The position numbers were made by a program, and so were the translations under genes. Below the pieces are notes generated by a model. It saw nothing but the letters and a program-made list of their open reading frames with translations, did no database searches and was not told the origin of the DNA. A stretch of DNA of 37,842 nucleotides from assembly GCA_030620115.1 (NCBI GenBank), contig JAUXFG010000019.1, positions 1 through 37,842 of the forward strand. The letters run 5' to 3'. The stretch is from Candidatus Fermentibacterota bacterium (lineage in GTDB: Bacteria > JAFGKV01). This document shows, in pieces, positions 7,188 through 14,676 of this stretch (positions are counted from its first letter, which is position 1; every line of letters starts with the position of its first letter).

Positions 7188-7983
7188 GCTCTGTCTTCCG
7201 AAGCCGTTTGAGGGCCGCCACAGCCGCGGCAGATTCCGCCTGCTTCTTATTCCCCCCTGTGCCCCGTCCTAATTCTACTCCCCGAATAGCCACCGTCACG
7301 GTGAACGTGGGGCTATGGTCAGGGCCTGCCGTGCGCACCACATGGTACGAGGGCTGGTCATTGCGGGATTTCTGGATGAGCTCCTGAAGCCGGGTCTTCG
7401 GGTCTTTGAACTCCTCTGGCGACTGGATTGTGGCAACCTCACTCAGAACGGTTCTTCGGAGCAGCGCTCGGGCAGTCTCCAGGCCACGCTCAAGATACAT
7501 GGCCCCCACAACCGCCTCAAACACATTCGCCAGTGTTGAAGTCCTCTCACGCCCTCCTGTCTTCTCCTCGGACATTCCAAGAAGAATACACGCATCCAGC
7601 CCCAATTCTTGGGCTACAGATGCCTGCACCTTCCTGCTCACCAGGACTGACTTGAGCTGCGTGAGCCCCCCTTCTTCCAACTCGGTGTGCAATCGGTACA
7701 GCTCCTCCGTGACAAGGAGACCAATAACCGCATCACCCAGGAACTCGAGCCGCTCATTATAGTCACCTCTCCCCTGCTCATTGGCGTACGACCGATGAGT
7801 CAGAGCAAGCCGAAGCAGATCTTTTGATTGGAATCGTGTGCCAAGGCAGTCTTGTGCACGGCGGAGTGCCTCTTCCTCTCGCTCCTCGGGGGAACCTGCC
7901 ATTGCCTCTCCGCCCAAGTCGGTGTCAGGGCCGGTATCTTCGTCCGCGTCTACTCCCTCGCCGCTCCGAACCCCCGCACTCAT
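7114..7983 (-). CDS. rnc: Ribonuclease III
   Basis: This double-strand-specific endoribonuclease processes rRNA and structured mRNA. The protein has 289 residues with an N-terminal acidic extension of about 35. The signature NERLEFLGD is at 76-84 and supplies catalytic acids. A second metal-binding segment reads LANVFEA, with Asn where E. coli has Asp114; Glu is retained. A C-terminal double-stranded-RNA-binding domain spans about 192-262 (DPKTRLQELIQKS ... KKQAESAAAVAALKRL), followed by about 25 non-conserved residues that extend antisense into the Spy-like gene. The start overlaps the fabF stop (ATGA), so the genes are translationally coupled, matching the common fabF-rnc order. Confidence 0.96.
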   Translation of the reverse strand: MSAGVRSGEGVDADEDTGPDTDLGGEAMAGSPEEREEEALRRAQDCLGTRFQSKDLLRLALTHRSYANEQGRGDYNERLEFLGDAVIGLLVTEELYRLHTELEEGGLTQLKSVLVSRKVQASVAQELGLDACILLGMSEEKTGGRERTSTLANVFEAVVGAMYLERGLETARALLRRTVLSEVATIQSPEEFKDPKTRLQELIQKSRNDQPSYHVVRTAGPDHSPTFTVTVAIRGVELGRGTGGNKKQAESAAAVAALKRLRKTELTAILASGDRDDALPDARVDGPPG

Positions 7984-9218
7984 TCGTATCTCTTGACCGC
8001 CAGTGATACATTATGTCCGCCGAATCCGAAACTGTTCGATAAGGCAATCCTGATATCCGCCGCACGCCCATGATTAGGCACATAATCGAGATCACACTGG
8101 AGGTCAGGTTCAGTATGATTCATGGTTGGATGGACCCAGCCTTCCGCCAGCGCCAGGGTGGTGGCGATGAGCTCAACCGCACCTGCCGCACCCAGCAGAT
8201 GCCCTACCATGGACTTGGTGCTGCTCACCAAGAGCGCACGTGCGTGATCACCAAATACCGTATGGATTGCCGCGGTCTCCATCTTATCGTTCAGCTGCGT
8301 GCTCGTACCGTGCGCGTTGATATAGTCAACATCGACAGGCCGCAGACCGGCTTCGTTCAACGCTGCAGTCATGGCGCGTGCAGCCCCGTTCCCATCGGGG
8401 CTCGGTGCCGTAATATGAAAGGCATCTGCCGAGGCGCCGTAGCCAACGATCTCCCCAAGGGGTTGGACACCTCTCTTCAGCGCATGCTCGAGTTCTTCCA
8501 GGATCACCGCACCGGCGCCTTCCGCCATAATGAAGCCATCTCGCCCTGCGTCGAACGGTCGTGACGCGATCTGGGGGCTCTCGTTTCGTGTCGAGAGCGC
8601 CTTCATGTTGCAGAAGCCGGCATAAGCAAAGGGACAGATGGGAGCCTCACTGCCCCCAGTGATCATGACATCAGCCGCACCGTCTTGAATGAGGCGGAAC
8701 GATTCTCCTATGGCGTGAGTCGCAGAGGCGCACGCGGACACGGTCGCCAGATTTGGGCCCCGTGCCCCCAGCCTGATAGCGATCACCCCGGCGGCCATAT
8801 TGGGAATCATCATGGGTACGCAGAATGGACTGACGCGTCTGGGGCCACGTGTGATGAGCGCCTCATGGTTGCTTGTTAACGTTTCGATCCCCCCGATGCC
8901 GGATCCCCATATCACACCCATCCTGTCGCCATCAATGCCGCTGTTCCGCAACTGCGCTAAAGCGGCAGCTTCTTCGCTGGCCACCACCCCATACTGGATG
9001 AAGTGATCCATTCTTCGCGCCTCTTTGGCGCCGATGTAGGGCTCGGGGGTGAAACCCTTCAGTTCTCCCCCAATCATGGATTCGAAACCTGTGGCATCGA
9101 ATCGGGTAACGCGATCTATGCCGCTTCTCCCCTCTTTCAAGCCCCCCCAGAACGCAGGCACGGAGAGGCCCAGTGGTGTAAGCGCACCCATGCCGGTGAT
9201 TACTACTCGTCTCTCCAT
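7980..9218 (-). CDS. fabF: Beta-ketoacyl-ACP synthase II
   Basis: This enzyme condenses malonyl-ACP with acyl-ACP in fatty acid elongation. The length of 412 residues is typical. The nucleophile is C163 in VSACASATHAIG. The two catalytic His lie in NAHGTSTQLNDKME (about 303) and VGHLLGAAGA (about 340), and the C-terminal SNSFGFGGHN motif is intact. The ATG at 9218 is preferred; a GTG immediately upstream at 9221 is also possible because GGAGG lies 6 bases before it. It is separated from acpP by an unusually long 443-base gap containing a strong hairpin, and overlaps rnc downstream by 4 bases. Confidence 0.97.
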   Translation of the reverse strand: MERRVVITGMGALTPLGLSVPAFWGGLKEGRSGIDRVTRFDATGFESMIGGELKGFTPEPYIGAKEARRMDHFIQYGVVASEEAAALAQLRNSGIDGDRMGVIWGSGIGGIETLTSNHEALITRGPRRVSPFCVPMMIPNMAAGVIAIRLGARGPNLATVSACASATHAIGESFRLIQDGAADVMITGGSEAPICPFAYAGFCNMKALSTRNESPQIASRPFDAGRDGFIMAEGAGAVILEELEHALKRGVQPLGEIVGYGASADAFHITAPSPDGNGAARAMTAALNEAGLRPVDVDYINAHGTSTQLNDKMETAAIHTVFGDHARALLVSSTKSMVGHLLGAAGAVELIATTLALAEGWVHPTMNHTEPDLQCDLDYVPNHGRAADIRIALSNSFGFGGHNVSLAVKRYE

Positions 9219-9661
9219 CACCCATCCTCCATGGAATGGTCGTCCACCGCATTGGCCGCGACGAACGTATCTTCCTGAGTGTGTGTTTCCCCCACAGGAG
9301 CATCAGTGCTCAAGGAGGAATCAAGGCCGACGAATCTTACGTAGATTGATGTCCCTATCCAGCGATTCTGGATTCGACTCACTTCCCTACTAGTATGGAT
9401 GCGTACTCCCAGAGACGAGGCACCCCTCTCACGGCGGGGTGCCTCGTCATTGATTCTCCCAAAGGTCGTCTCACCACCCAGTTCCGTTGCGCGGGAAAAC
9501 TCAACGCGCATACGTCACGAGGCATTGAGCACAGCGGCTTAGCCTTGAATCGAAGTCGAACTCCCAACGGATGGGTAAGACCATGGTGGCCTATTCCTCT
9601 TGTGGCAGTTCCGATTGGCAGGCTCGCTCTTTTCGCCGCGCGCGATCTCCGACGAGAATTC
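9219..9661. other. Long acpP-fabF spacer
   Basis: Within an otherwise compact fab operon these 443 bases encode nothing convincing on either strand. The main structure is the perfect hairpin at 9414-9448. Open frames across the spacer lack family resemblance and ribosome-binding sites, and a plus-strand frame runs antisense through acpP. A regulatory leader or internal promoter for fabF-rnc is possible. Confidence 0.5.
9414..9448. terminator. Strong hairpin without U-tract (attenuator or terminator-like)
   Basis: GACGAGGCACCCC (9414-9426) is perfectly complementary to GGGGTGCCTCGTC (9436-9448), with a 9-base loop. This is a 13-bp GC-rich stem. No run of T follows on either strand, so classic intrinsic termination is not supported. 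It lies 213 bases past the acpP stop and 195 bases before the fabF start on the transcribed strand, so it could attenuate fabF-rnc or protect the upstream acpP mRNA 3' end. Confidence 0.55.
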
Positions 9662-9904
9662 CTATTCGGCCTTATTGGCCGTTATATACTTCACTGCCTG
9701 GCCGACAGTGGTGATCTTTTCCGCTTCTTCGTCAGGGATCTCCAAATCGAACTCTTCTTCCAATGCCATGACGAGCTCAACCGTGTCAAGAGAGTCGGCG
9801 CCAAGATCCTCAATGAAAGAAGCCTCTGGCTTCACCTCGTCCGCTCCGACACCGAGCTGCTCCATGATGATCTCACGGACCTTCTCTTCAATAGACGTTG
9901 CCAT
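9662..9904 (-). CDS. acpP: Acyl carrier protein
   Basis: This 80-residue, strongly acidic carrier holds growing acyl chains on 4'-phosphopantetheine. The attachment serine is S38 in the signature [20 protein letters not shown]. The length and sequence are fully typical. A GGGGG stretch precedes the ATG at 9904. It sits between fabG and fabF as in most bacterial fab clusters. Confidence 0.98.
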   Translation of the reverse strand: MATSIEEKVREIIMEQLGVGADEVKPEASFIEDLGADSLDTVELVMALEEEFDLEIPDEEAEKITTVGQAVKYITANKAE

Positions 9905-9986
9905 ACGGGATTAACCCCCTTCTCTTGGTGAAGGCATATTTTACGGCCCGGACATAAGGGGCCGAGAAATGAATGCCCATAAACTC

Positions 9987-10727
9987 TTACATAACCAGCC
10001 CGCCGTCAACATTGATGACCTGGCCGCTGATATAGGCAGCGGCAGGCGAGCAGAGAAATGCCACGGCCTGGGCCACATCGTCTGGGGAGCCAAATCGCCG
10101 CAGCGGAATCGCCGACAGGTACTTCTCCTGTACATCGACCTCCAGTGCGGCCGTCATGCTGGTCTCGATGAAACCAGGCGCCACCGCGTTGACTGTGATC
10201 CCTCGGGGCGCAAGCTCTTTCGCGATACTCTTGGTAAATGCAATAAGCCCCCCCTTGGCGGCAGCATAGTTACTCTGTCCCGCGTTTCCCATGAGACCGA
10301 TCACGGAGGCGATGTTCACAATACGCCCCGTCCGAGCCTTCATCATCGGCCGGGCAAATGCCTGTGTCATGAGGAACACCGCACGGAGATCGACGTCCAA
10401 TACGGAATCCCATTCATCAGGCTTCATCCTGATGAGGAGATTATCCCTCGTGATGCCGGCATTATTGATAAGGAACTCGATGCCGCCAAGCTCGCTGACG
10501 CACCACTGCGCCAGTGACTTATTCTGTTCTCCATCGGTCACATCCATGATCTTCCCAAAAAAGCTGCTGCCTGTCTCTTTCACTAAACCCGCCGTTTCGT
10601 CCATGGGGCTGATGTCCACTCCCACAACCCTGGCGCCACACCTCGCCAAGACAACGGCAATCGCCCTGCCAATACCTCTGCTGGCGCCTGTGACCACTGC
10701 GGCTTTCCCCTGTGCATCGAAACTCAA
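9987..10727 (-). CDS. fabG: 3-oxoacyl-ACP reductase
   Basis: This NADPH-dependent SDR reduces beta-ketoacyl-ACP in fatty acid synthesis. The protein has 246 residues. The cofactor motif TGASRGIG is at 13-20, NNAG at 88-91, and the catalytic Ser141, Tyr154 and Lys158 lie in NIASVIG...NYAAAKGG. The C-terminal ISGQVINVDGGLVM is typical of FabG. The start is TTG, supported by AAGGAGG a few bases upstream and by the normal N-terminus. It lies 82 bases upstream of acpP and 112 bases downstream of fabD. Confidence 0.97.
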   Translation of the reverse strand: MSFDAQGKAAVVTGASRGIGRAIAVVLARCGARVVGVDISPMDETAGLVKETGSSFFGKIMDVTDGEQNKSLAQWCVSELGGIEFLINNAGITRDNLLIRMKPDEWDSVLDVDLRAVFLMTQAFARPMMKARTGRIVNIASVIGLMGNAGQSNYAAAKGGLIAFTKSIAKELAPRGITVNAVAPGFIETSMTAALEVDVQEKYLSAIPLRRFGSPDDVAQAVAFLCSPAAAYISGQVINVDGGLVM

Positions 10728-10755
10728 AACGGCCTCCTTGTTCTTACCGGTTATG

Positions 10756-10773
10756 AGGGCTTGCGCGAACCCT
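10756..10773. repeat. Collapsed element-B end pair
   Basis: AGGGCTTGCGCGAACCCT is what results from joining the outer ends of element B (left end AGGGCTTGCGC, right end GCGCGAACCCT; fuller copies at 24814-25027 and 35663-35735) with no interior. It lies in the fabD-fabG gap. Confidence 0.5.
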
Positions 10774-10778
10774 TGGAC

Positions 10779-10815
10779 GCTTTATGGCGCGACATCGACA
10801 ATCTCTTGTCGATAT
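10779..10815. repeat. ACGCTTT-GGCGCGACATCGAC hairpin repeat
   Basis: The segment starts CGCTTTATGGCGCGACATCG and contains the small stem CGACAA/TTGTCG. A related unit, with the same lead-in but a different stem (ACCACGCG/CGCGTGGT), follows the vapC gene at 34148-34190. It lies just downstream of the extended fabD 3' end. Confidence 0.45.
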
Positions 10816-10839
10816 GGAGATCTGGGAAACATCACACAT

Positions 10840-11886
10840 TCAATCCCCCAGCCGGCTGATCGAATCCAGCCTCCTACTTCGGCGTTGGACGTTCGATGTT
10901 CGATGTTCGATGTTTCTTCTTCCGAGCAAAGTCTCGGAAGAAGCGTGGAGCTTCTCTCTGCTCAGCGCTCTGATGCCATCGGGATCACCCGCGGCAACCG
11001 CCCGCACCGTCCGATCAATCCGCCGGTTCAACCCAGATAGAACCCTGCCGGGTCCGAGCTCCACAAACAGTTCGGCTCCAACTGATTTCATGGCTCCTAC
11101 CGACTCATACCAGAGGACAGGGCTCTCGATCTGAAGAAGCAGCAAACGCTTCATTTCCTCAGGATCCTCCGTGGGCGTGGCGGAAGCGTTCGGCACCACA
11201 GGGAACTCTGGCCTCTGGAATCTTGTTTTCGTCAGCAGCGGAGCCAATTCCTTGGAAACACCACCCATGAGAGGCGAATGAAACGCGCCGCCCACCGCAA
11301 GTCTGACCACTCTCTTCGCCCCGGCGTCTTTGGCGAGCTCCATAAGCTTCTCTATCGCTCTCTCCTCTCCTGAGACGACTGTCTGCTCCGGCGCGTTCTT
11401 GTTCGCCGCCACCACGACTCCGACTGCTGATGCAGTCATCACCATCTCATCCACCATCTCCGAAGGAAGACCCATAACCGCTGCCATGGCGCCGCGCTTC
11501 CCCCTGCCGGCCTCTTGCATCAATTCGCCTCTGCGTTTGACCAAACGTACGGCATCCTCCTCGGAAATGACCCCCGCCGCCACAAGCGCTGTGTATTCTC
11601 CTAGACTATGGCCGGCCGCCGCCACGATCTCTCCCGGCAAGCCAAGCTCCCGGGCTGCCCTGAGGGTGGCGAGGCTGTGAACCAGAATCGCCGGCTGGGT
11701 GAACCGAGTCTGCCGCAGCATCTCTTCCGGTCCCTCCCACATTACGTCCGTCAGACGCAGGCCCATGATTTCATCTACCAAGCGATATATCTCAGCGGCA
11801 CATGGAAACTGATCCCGAAGCTCCCTTCCCATGCCAACGTGCTGCGCCCCCTGACCCGGGAACATCAAACACAATTTTACGTGCAT
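10840..11886 (-). CDS. fabD: Malonyl-CoA:ACP transacylase with repeat-encoded tail
   Basis: This enzyme loads malonyl groups from CoA onto ACP. The protein has 348 residues against about 310 in the family. The oxyanion region PGQGAQ is at 10-15, the nucleophile S94 is in GHSLGE, and the catalytic His is in GGAFHSPLM near 205. Residues from about 315 onward are not family sequence. The last 24 or so (NIEHRTSNVQRRSRRLDS...) are translated from TTCGATGT-type repeat DNA at 10887-10916. The original stop was evidently lost and the frame now reads into intergenic repeat. The start overlaps plsX by 10 bases; fabH, often located between them, is absent. Confidence 0.96.
   Translation of the reverse strand: MHVKLCLMFPGQGAQHVGMGRELRDQFPCAAEIYRLVDEIMGLRLTDVMWEGPEEMLRQTRFTQPAILVHSLATLRAARELGLPGEIVAAAGHSLGEYTALVAAGVISEEDAVRLVKRRGELMQEAGRGKRGAMAAVMGLPSEMVDEMVMTASAVGVVVAANKNAPEQTVVSGEERAIEKLMELAKDAGAKRVVRLAVGGAFHSPLMGGVSKELAPLLTKTRFQRPEFPVVPNASATPTEDPEEMKRLLLLQIESPVLWYESVGAMKSVGAELFVELGPGRVLSGLNRRIDRTVRAVAAGDPDGIRALSREKLHASSETLLGRRNIEHRTSNVQRRSRRLDSISRLGD
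10887..10916. repeat. TTCGATGT octamer repeat within fabD 3' end
   Basis: GGACGTTCGATGTTCGATGT continuing TCGATGTTTC is a tandem of TTCGATGT units, a low-complexity repeat of the intergenic type. Here it is read as codons in the fabD tail. Confidence 0.75.
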
Positions 11887-13001
11887 GGGGCCACCTCTTT
11901 CTCCATCATACTGTCACCGCTGGGAATCCGAGCAAGTTCTCGCCGAATATGCTCATTGACCCCTTGCTGTACATATCTCACCGCCATGGTAACGGCATTG
12001 CAGATCGCTTTAGGCCCGGATCGTCCATGAGCAACGATGCATACTCCATTCAATCCAAGGAGCGGTGCTCCACCCATTACTTCAGGATCGAGGCTTCGAC
12101 GAAGCCGCAACATGGCTGGCTTGAGAAGCCATGTCCCGAATCGACCCGTAATACTGTTTCTCACCTCGTTTCGAACCCGCCCTGCCAGAAATGCCAGCGC
12201 ACCTTCAGTGAACTTCAGCACGATATTCCCCACAAACCCGTCGCAGACCACGACATCCGCTTTGCCTTGTAGTACATCTCTTCCTTCGAGATTTCCCACG
12301 AAATTAAGGCTGGATTGCCGGAGGAGCCGGTGGGCATTTCGTGTCATCTCATTCCCCTTCTCCGGCTCCTCGCCGATAGAGAGGAGCCCGATCCGCGGTC
12401 GCGAGAGTCGTAGCACGTGGTTCGCATAGAGCGAACCCATTACGGCGAACTGGAGAAGATCCATTGCCTTGCAGTCCGGCGTTGCCCCCACATCAAGTAC
12501 GATGGAGGTCCCGCGCACGGTGGGTAAAAAGCTGGCAATGGCCGGTTTGTTGACACCCTCAAGCTTTCCCAGTGCCAGTTGCGCACTGGCAACCACGGCC
12601 CCGGTATTCCCCGCGCTGATCATCGCTTGAATATCTCCCTGGGCCTGCATATTCGCCAACAGGTTTAAGGACGATCTCTTCTTCCTCACTGCCGCACGGA
12701 CAGGAGCCTCTGCCATGAAAACACGGTCCGGTGCGTGAAGCACGTCGATCGGAAGAGACTCCGCATGCAACGCAGCAATCTCTTGCCGCACCTCATCCTC
12801 ACAGCCAACCAGTGTCAGTCTTACCTTGCCCTGGTGCTTGCGCGCCGCGGTAACCGCACCCTCCACCACTGGCTTCGGGCCGAAATCACCGCCCATGGCA
12901 TCGATACCAATCCAGACTACATCTTGTTGAGACTCCTCTATCCCTTGTACATCAAGCATGCCGGCATGTCTCATGGTCCACGCTCTTCTTGCGGCTCCCA
13001 C
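11877..13001 (-). CDS. plsX: Phosphate acyltransferase PlsX
   Basis: PlsX converts acyl-ACP to acyl-phosphate for phospholipid synthesis and acts at the cytoplasmic membrane surface. The protein has 374 residues; the family core starts at GIDAMGGDFGPKP (about 32-44), and ISAGNTGAVVASA and the C-terminal APLLGLNGVCIVAHGRS are characteristic. The N-terminus is about 25 residues longer than usual. ATG codons at 13001, 12974 and 12959 are all in frame and none has a strong ribosome-binding site, so the true start is uncertain. It is followed directly by fabD with a 10-base overlap. Confidence 0.95.
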   Translation of the reverse strand: MGAARRAWTMRHAGMLDVQGIEESQQDVVWIGIDAMGGDFGPKPVVEGAVTAARKHQGKVRLTLVGCEDEVRQEIAALHAESLPIDVLHAPDRVFMAEAPVRAAVRKKRSSLNLLANMQAQGDIQAMISAGNTGAVVASAQLALGKLEGVNKPAIASFLPTVRGTSIVLDVGATPDCKAMDLLQFAVMGSLYANHVLRLSRPRIGLLSIGEEPEKGNEMTRNAHRLLRQSSLNFVGNLEGRDVLQGKADVVVCDGFVGNIVLKFTEGALAFLAGRVRNEVRNSITGRFGTWLLKPAMLRLRRSLDPEVMGGAPLLGLNGVCIVAHGRSGPKAICNAVTMAVRYVQQGVNEHIRRELARIPSGDSMMEKEVAPCT

Positions 13002-13064
13002 ATGACCGCGCTATGCAGGTGCAGCCGGTCCCGTGCCACTGATCATCTGCCTTGGTTCGGACAC

Positions 13065-13247
13065 TCAGCTTTCTTTCACCTCCAAAACCTGATTGTCCTT
13101 GTAGTATCCACAGTGGGGACAAACGCGGTGTGGGAGCCGAGGCTTCGCACATTTGGGACACGGATTCGTCGCGGGAGCATTCAGCACCCAGTGCGTACGA
13201 CGCTTGTCGCGTCTACTCTTGGACGTTCGTCGTTTTGGAACCGCCAT
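13065..13247 (-). CDS. rpmF: 50S ribosomal protein L32
   Basis: A 60-residue basic ribosomal protein beginning MAVPKRRTSKSRRDKRRTHW, the standard L32 N-terminus. Two CxxC pairs (CPKC and CPHC) make it the zinc-binding form. It overlaps the 3' end of the DUF177 gene by 35 bases and precedes plsX, the near-universal DUF177-rpmF-plsX order that ties translation to lipid synthesis. Confidence 0.98.
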   Translation of the reverse strand: MAVPKRRTSKSRRDKRRTHWVLNAPATNPCPKCAKPRLPHRVCPHCGYYKDNQVLEVKES

Positions 13248-13791
13248 CTCTCTCTATCTCCTTGTCTTTGGTGGAGGCGCCGCTCGTTTCAGCAAGCGCT
13301 GCCAACGCCCTCCATCGGGGATCTATCGTCTCTACTTTGCATCGGCATGGCCCTCGGTTCAGGTTGCGGCCACACTCAGTGCATAACCCCCTACAGTCAA
13401 AACGACAGAGGGGTTTGCTTGGGTGGCTCACAAGAATAAGCTCCCTTACAAGAGGAGCAAGATCGAATTCGTATTCGTTTGTGGAAAACAGCGCCCATTC
13501 TCCTTCGGCTTCCTCCCCCAAAAGCACTCGGCTCAGCACGAAACGAAATGACTCATCCACGGAAATGTTGACCGGCTCGAGGCATCGACTGCAATCCAAC
13601 TCAACCGGAATGGTCAAGTGGCAGGTCAGAACGTAGCCATCTTTGATCGGGGCAATATTGACCAGAAGCTTTCCGTTGCCTCGGAAATATGGTTCGGAAG
13701 AAGAAAAGCCGAGCTTCTGCCCATCAACCTCAATGATCCGTTCAAAGGAGTCCTTTGCTGAGGGCGGAATGTAGAGAGTCAGAGAATCCAT
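13213..13791 (-). CDS. DUF177 (YceD-like) protein
   Basis: This 192-residue protein of the DUF177/YceD family is associated with 23S rRNA/ribosome biogenesis in bacteria and plastids. Family features seen are VELDCSRCLEPV (about 80-91) and the C-terminal cysteine cluster LCRFDCRGLCTECGRNLNRGPC. A Ser/Lys-rich tail overlaps rpmF by 35 bases. It is the first gene of the rpmF-plsX-fab operon. AGAGGG lies about 9 bases before the ATG. The molecular role is not settled in the family. Confidence 0.9.
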   Translation of the reverse strand: MDSLTLYIPPSAKDSFERIIEVDGQKLGFSSSEPYFRGNGKLLVNIAPIKDGYVLTCHLTIPVELDCSRCLEPVNISVDESFRFVLSRVLLGEEAEGEWALFSTNEYEFDLAPLVRELILVSHPSKPLCRFDCRGLCTECGRNLNRGPCRCKVETIDPRWRALAALAETSGASTKDKEIERDGGSKTTNVQE

Positions 13792-13881
13792 GGCGCAATC
13801 CCTCTTGCGGCATCCGCCGGCAGGCGGGCCGTGCTCCTGCTCTTAGCTATCATCTGTCAACCGTGAGTCTTTTAAGCATTT

Positions 13882-13921
13882 GGAAATCTCTAGTAAATCC
13901 ATAGATTTACTAGAGATTTCC
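13882..13921. promoter_or_regulatory. Perfect 18-bp inverted repeat, AT-rich, upstream of fab operon
   Basis: GGAAATCTCTAGTAAATC (13882-13899) and GATTTACTAGAGATTTCC (13904-13921) are perfectly complementary around CATA. The AT-richness contrasts with the GC-rich surroundings. It lies about 90 bases upstream of the first gene of the rpmF-plsX-fab operon and about 310 bases past ndk. There is no U-tract on either side, so a terminator is unlikely. An operator for a lipid regulator or a mobile-element remnant are the alternatives. Confidence 0.5.
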
Positions 13922-14058
13922 CTCCACCACCACCCAGATTCTTCAGTCGCTCCGCTCCCTCAGAATGACACAGACACTCACCCTTGATTTCCCAATTGTC
14001 AATGGCCAATGGCTAATTGTCAATTCCCCTCCCCTCCCTCCGTCAGATTGCCAGATTC

Positions 14059-14165
14059 CAGATTCTTCAGTCGCTCCGCTCCCTCAGAATGACACACATT
14101 CTCACATCCACATTGGCACTACCCCTGTCATTCTGAGCGACCACAAGGAGCGAAGAATCTCTCCT
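14059..14165. repeat. REP-like inverted pair, site 3
   Basis: The left unit is 14059-14094, the right inverted unit 14125-14165, and the spacer is ACACATTCTCACATCCACAT-like. Unit and spacer are almost identical to the pair at 15843-15949, so the whole 107-base block moves or copies as one piece. A lone left-type unit is at 13935-13970. Confidence 0.8.
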
Positions 14166-14233
14166 TGCTCCATCTTCTCAACGCTGAACGCTATCTTCTT
14201 CCCATTCCCCCATTCCCCCATTCCCCCATTCCG

Positions 14234-14653
14234 TCACGACTGAAGGAGATCACGTGTTGAGAAAAAGAACCCGATTTCATGTTCACCGTTCTCGGTGCTG
14301 TCTGAGGCGTGGACAGCATTCTTGCGAATCGTCGTTCCATAGAGCTGACGTATCGAACCCGCCTCGGCCTCGGCAGGATCCGTGGGTCCCACCAGTGCTC
14401 TCAACTTCGAAACCGCCGTTTCGTGTTCCAGAACACACAGGATGACAGGCCCCGAACACATGAACTCCATGAGGCCATCGAAGAATGACTTCCCTTGATG
14501 CACTTCATAGAACGCCTCTGCCTCATGGCGTAGGAGAGTCCGTTTCTGCAAGGCAAGTATCCGGAAGCCTTCTTCTTCAACGGTGCTGAGTATAGCTCCC
14601 GTCCTCCCCGCTGAAACGCCGTCAGGCTTGATGATGAGCAGTGTTCTCTCCAC
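14234..14653 (-). CDS. ndk: Nucleoside diphosphate kinase
   Basis: NDK transfers the gamma-phosphate from ATP to NDPs via a phospho-histidine. The active-site His is H115 in KNAVHASDS, and the N-terminus MERTLLIIKPDGV is the family norm. GTG at 14653 is chosen because GGAGGG precedes it by 5 bases and it gives 139 residues with the standard start. An alternative GTG at 14680 overlaps the stop of the upstream acyltransferase gene (GTGA) and would add nine residues. The two genes are probably co-transcribed. Confidence 0.95.
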   Translation of the reverse strand: MERTLLIIKPDGVSAGRTGAILSTVEEEGFRILALQKRTLLRHEAEAFYEVHQGKSFFDGLMEFMCSGPVILCVLEHETAVSKLRALVGPTDPAEAEAGSIRQLYGTTIRKNAVHASDSTENGEHEIGFFFSTRDLLQS

Positions 14654-14676
14654 GCTACCCTCCAATCTCTCCAAGA

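Larger units (their letters stand above)
13792..14233. repeat. Repeat-filled gap between ndk and DUF177 genes
   Basis: No gene is seen. From left to right the gap holds a GCCGGCAGGC palindrome-type word at about 13816, a perfect 18-bp hairpin (13882-13921), one REP-like unit (13935-13970), CAATTGTCAATGGCCAATGG-type low-complexity sequence (13991-14030), a REP-like pair (14059-14165) and a run of CCCATTCC units to 14233. The promoter of the DUF177-fab operon should be here. A TTGACA is present on the minus strand at 13855-13860, but no matching -10 was found. Confidence 0.6.

Noticed and set aside
9395-9931. Long plus-strand frame antisense to acpP
   Set aside because: It is the shadow of acpP; the part outside acpP has no family pattern or ribosome-binding site.
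13882-13921. Intrinsic terminator of ndk
   Set aside because: The stem is AT-rich, lies more than 300 bases past ndk and is not followed by a T-run on the relevant strand.
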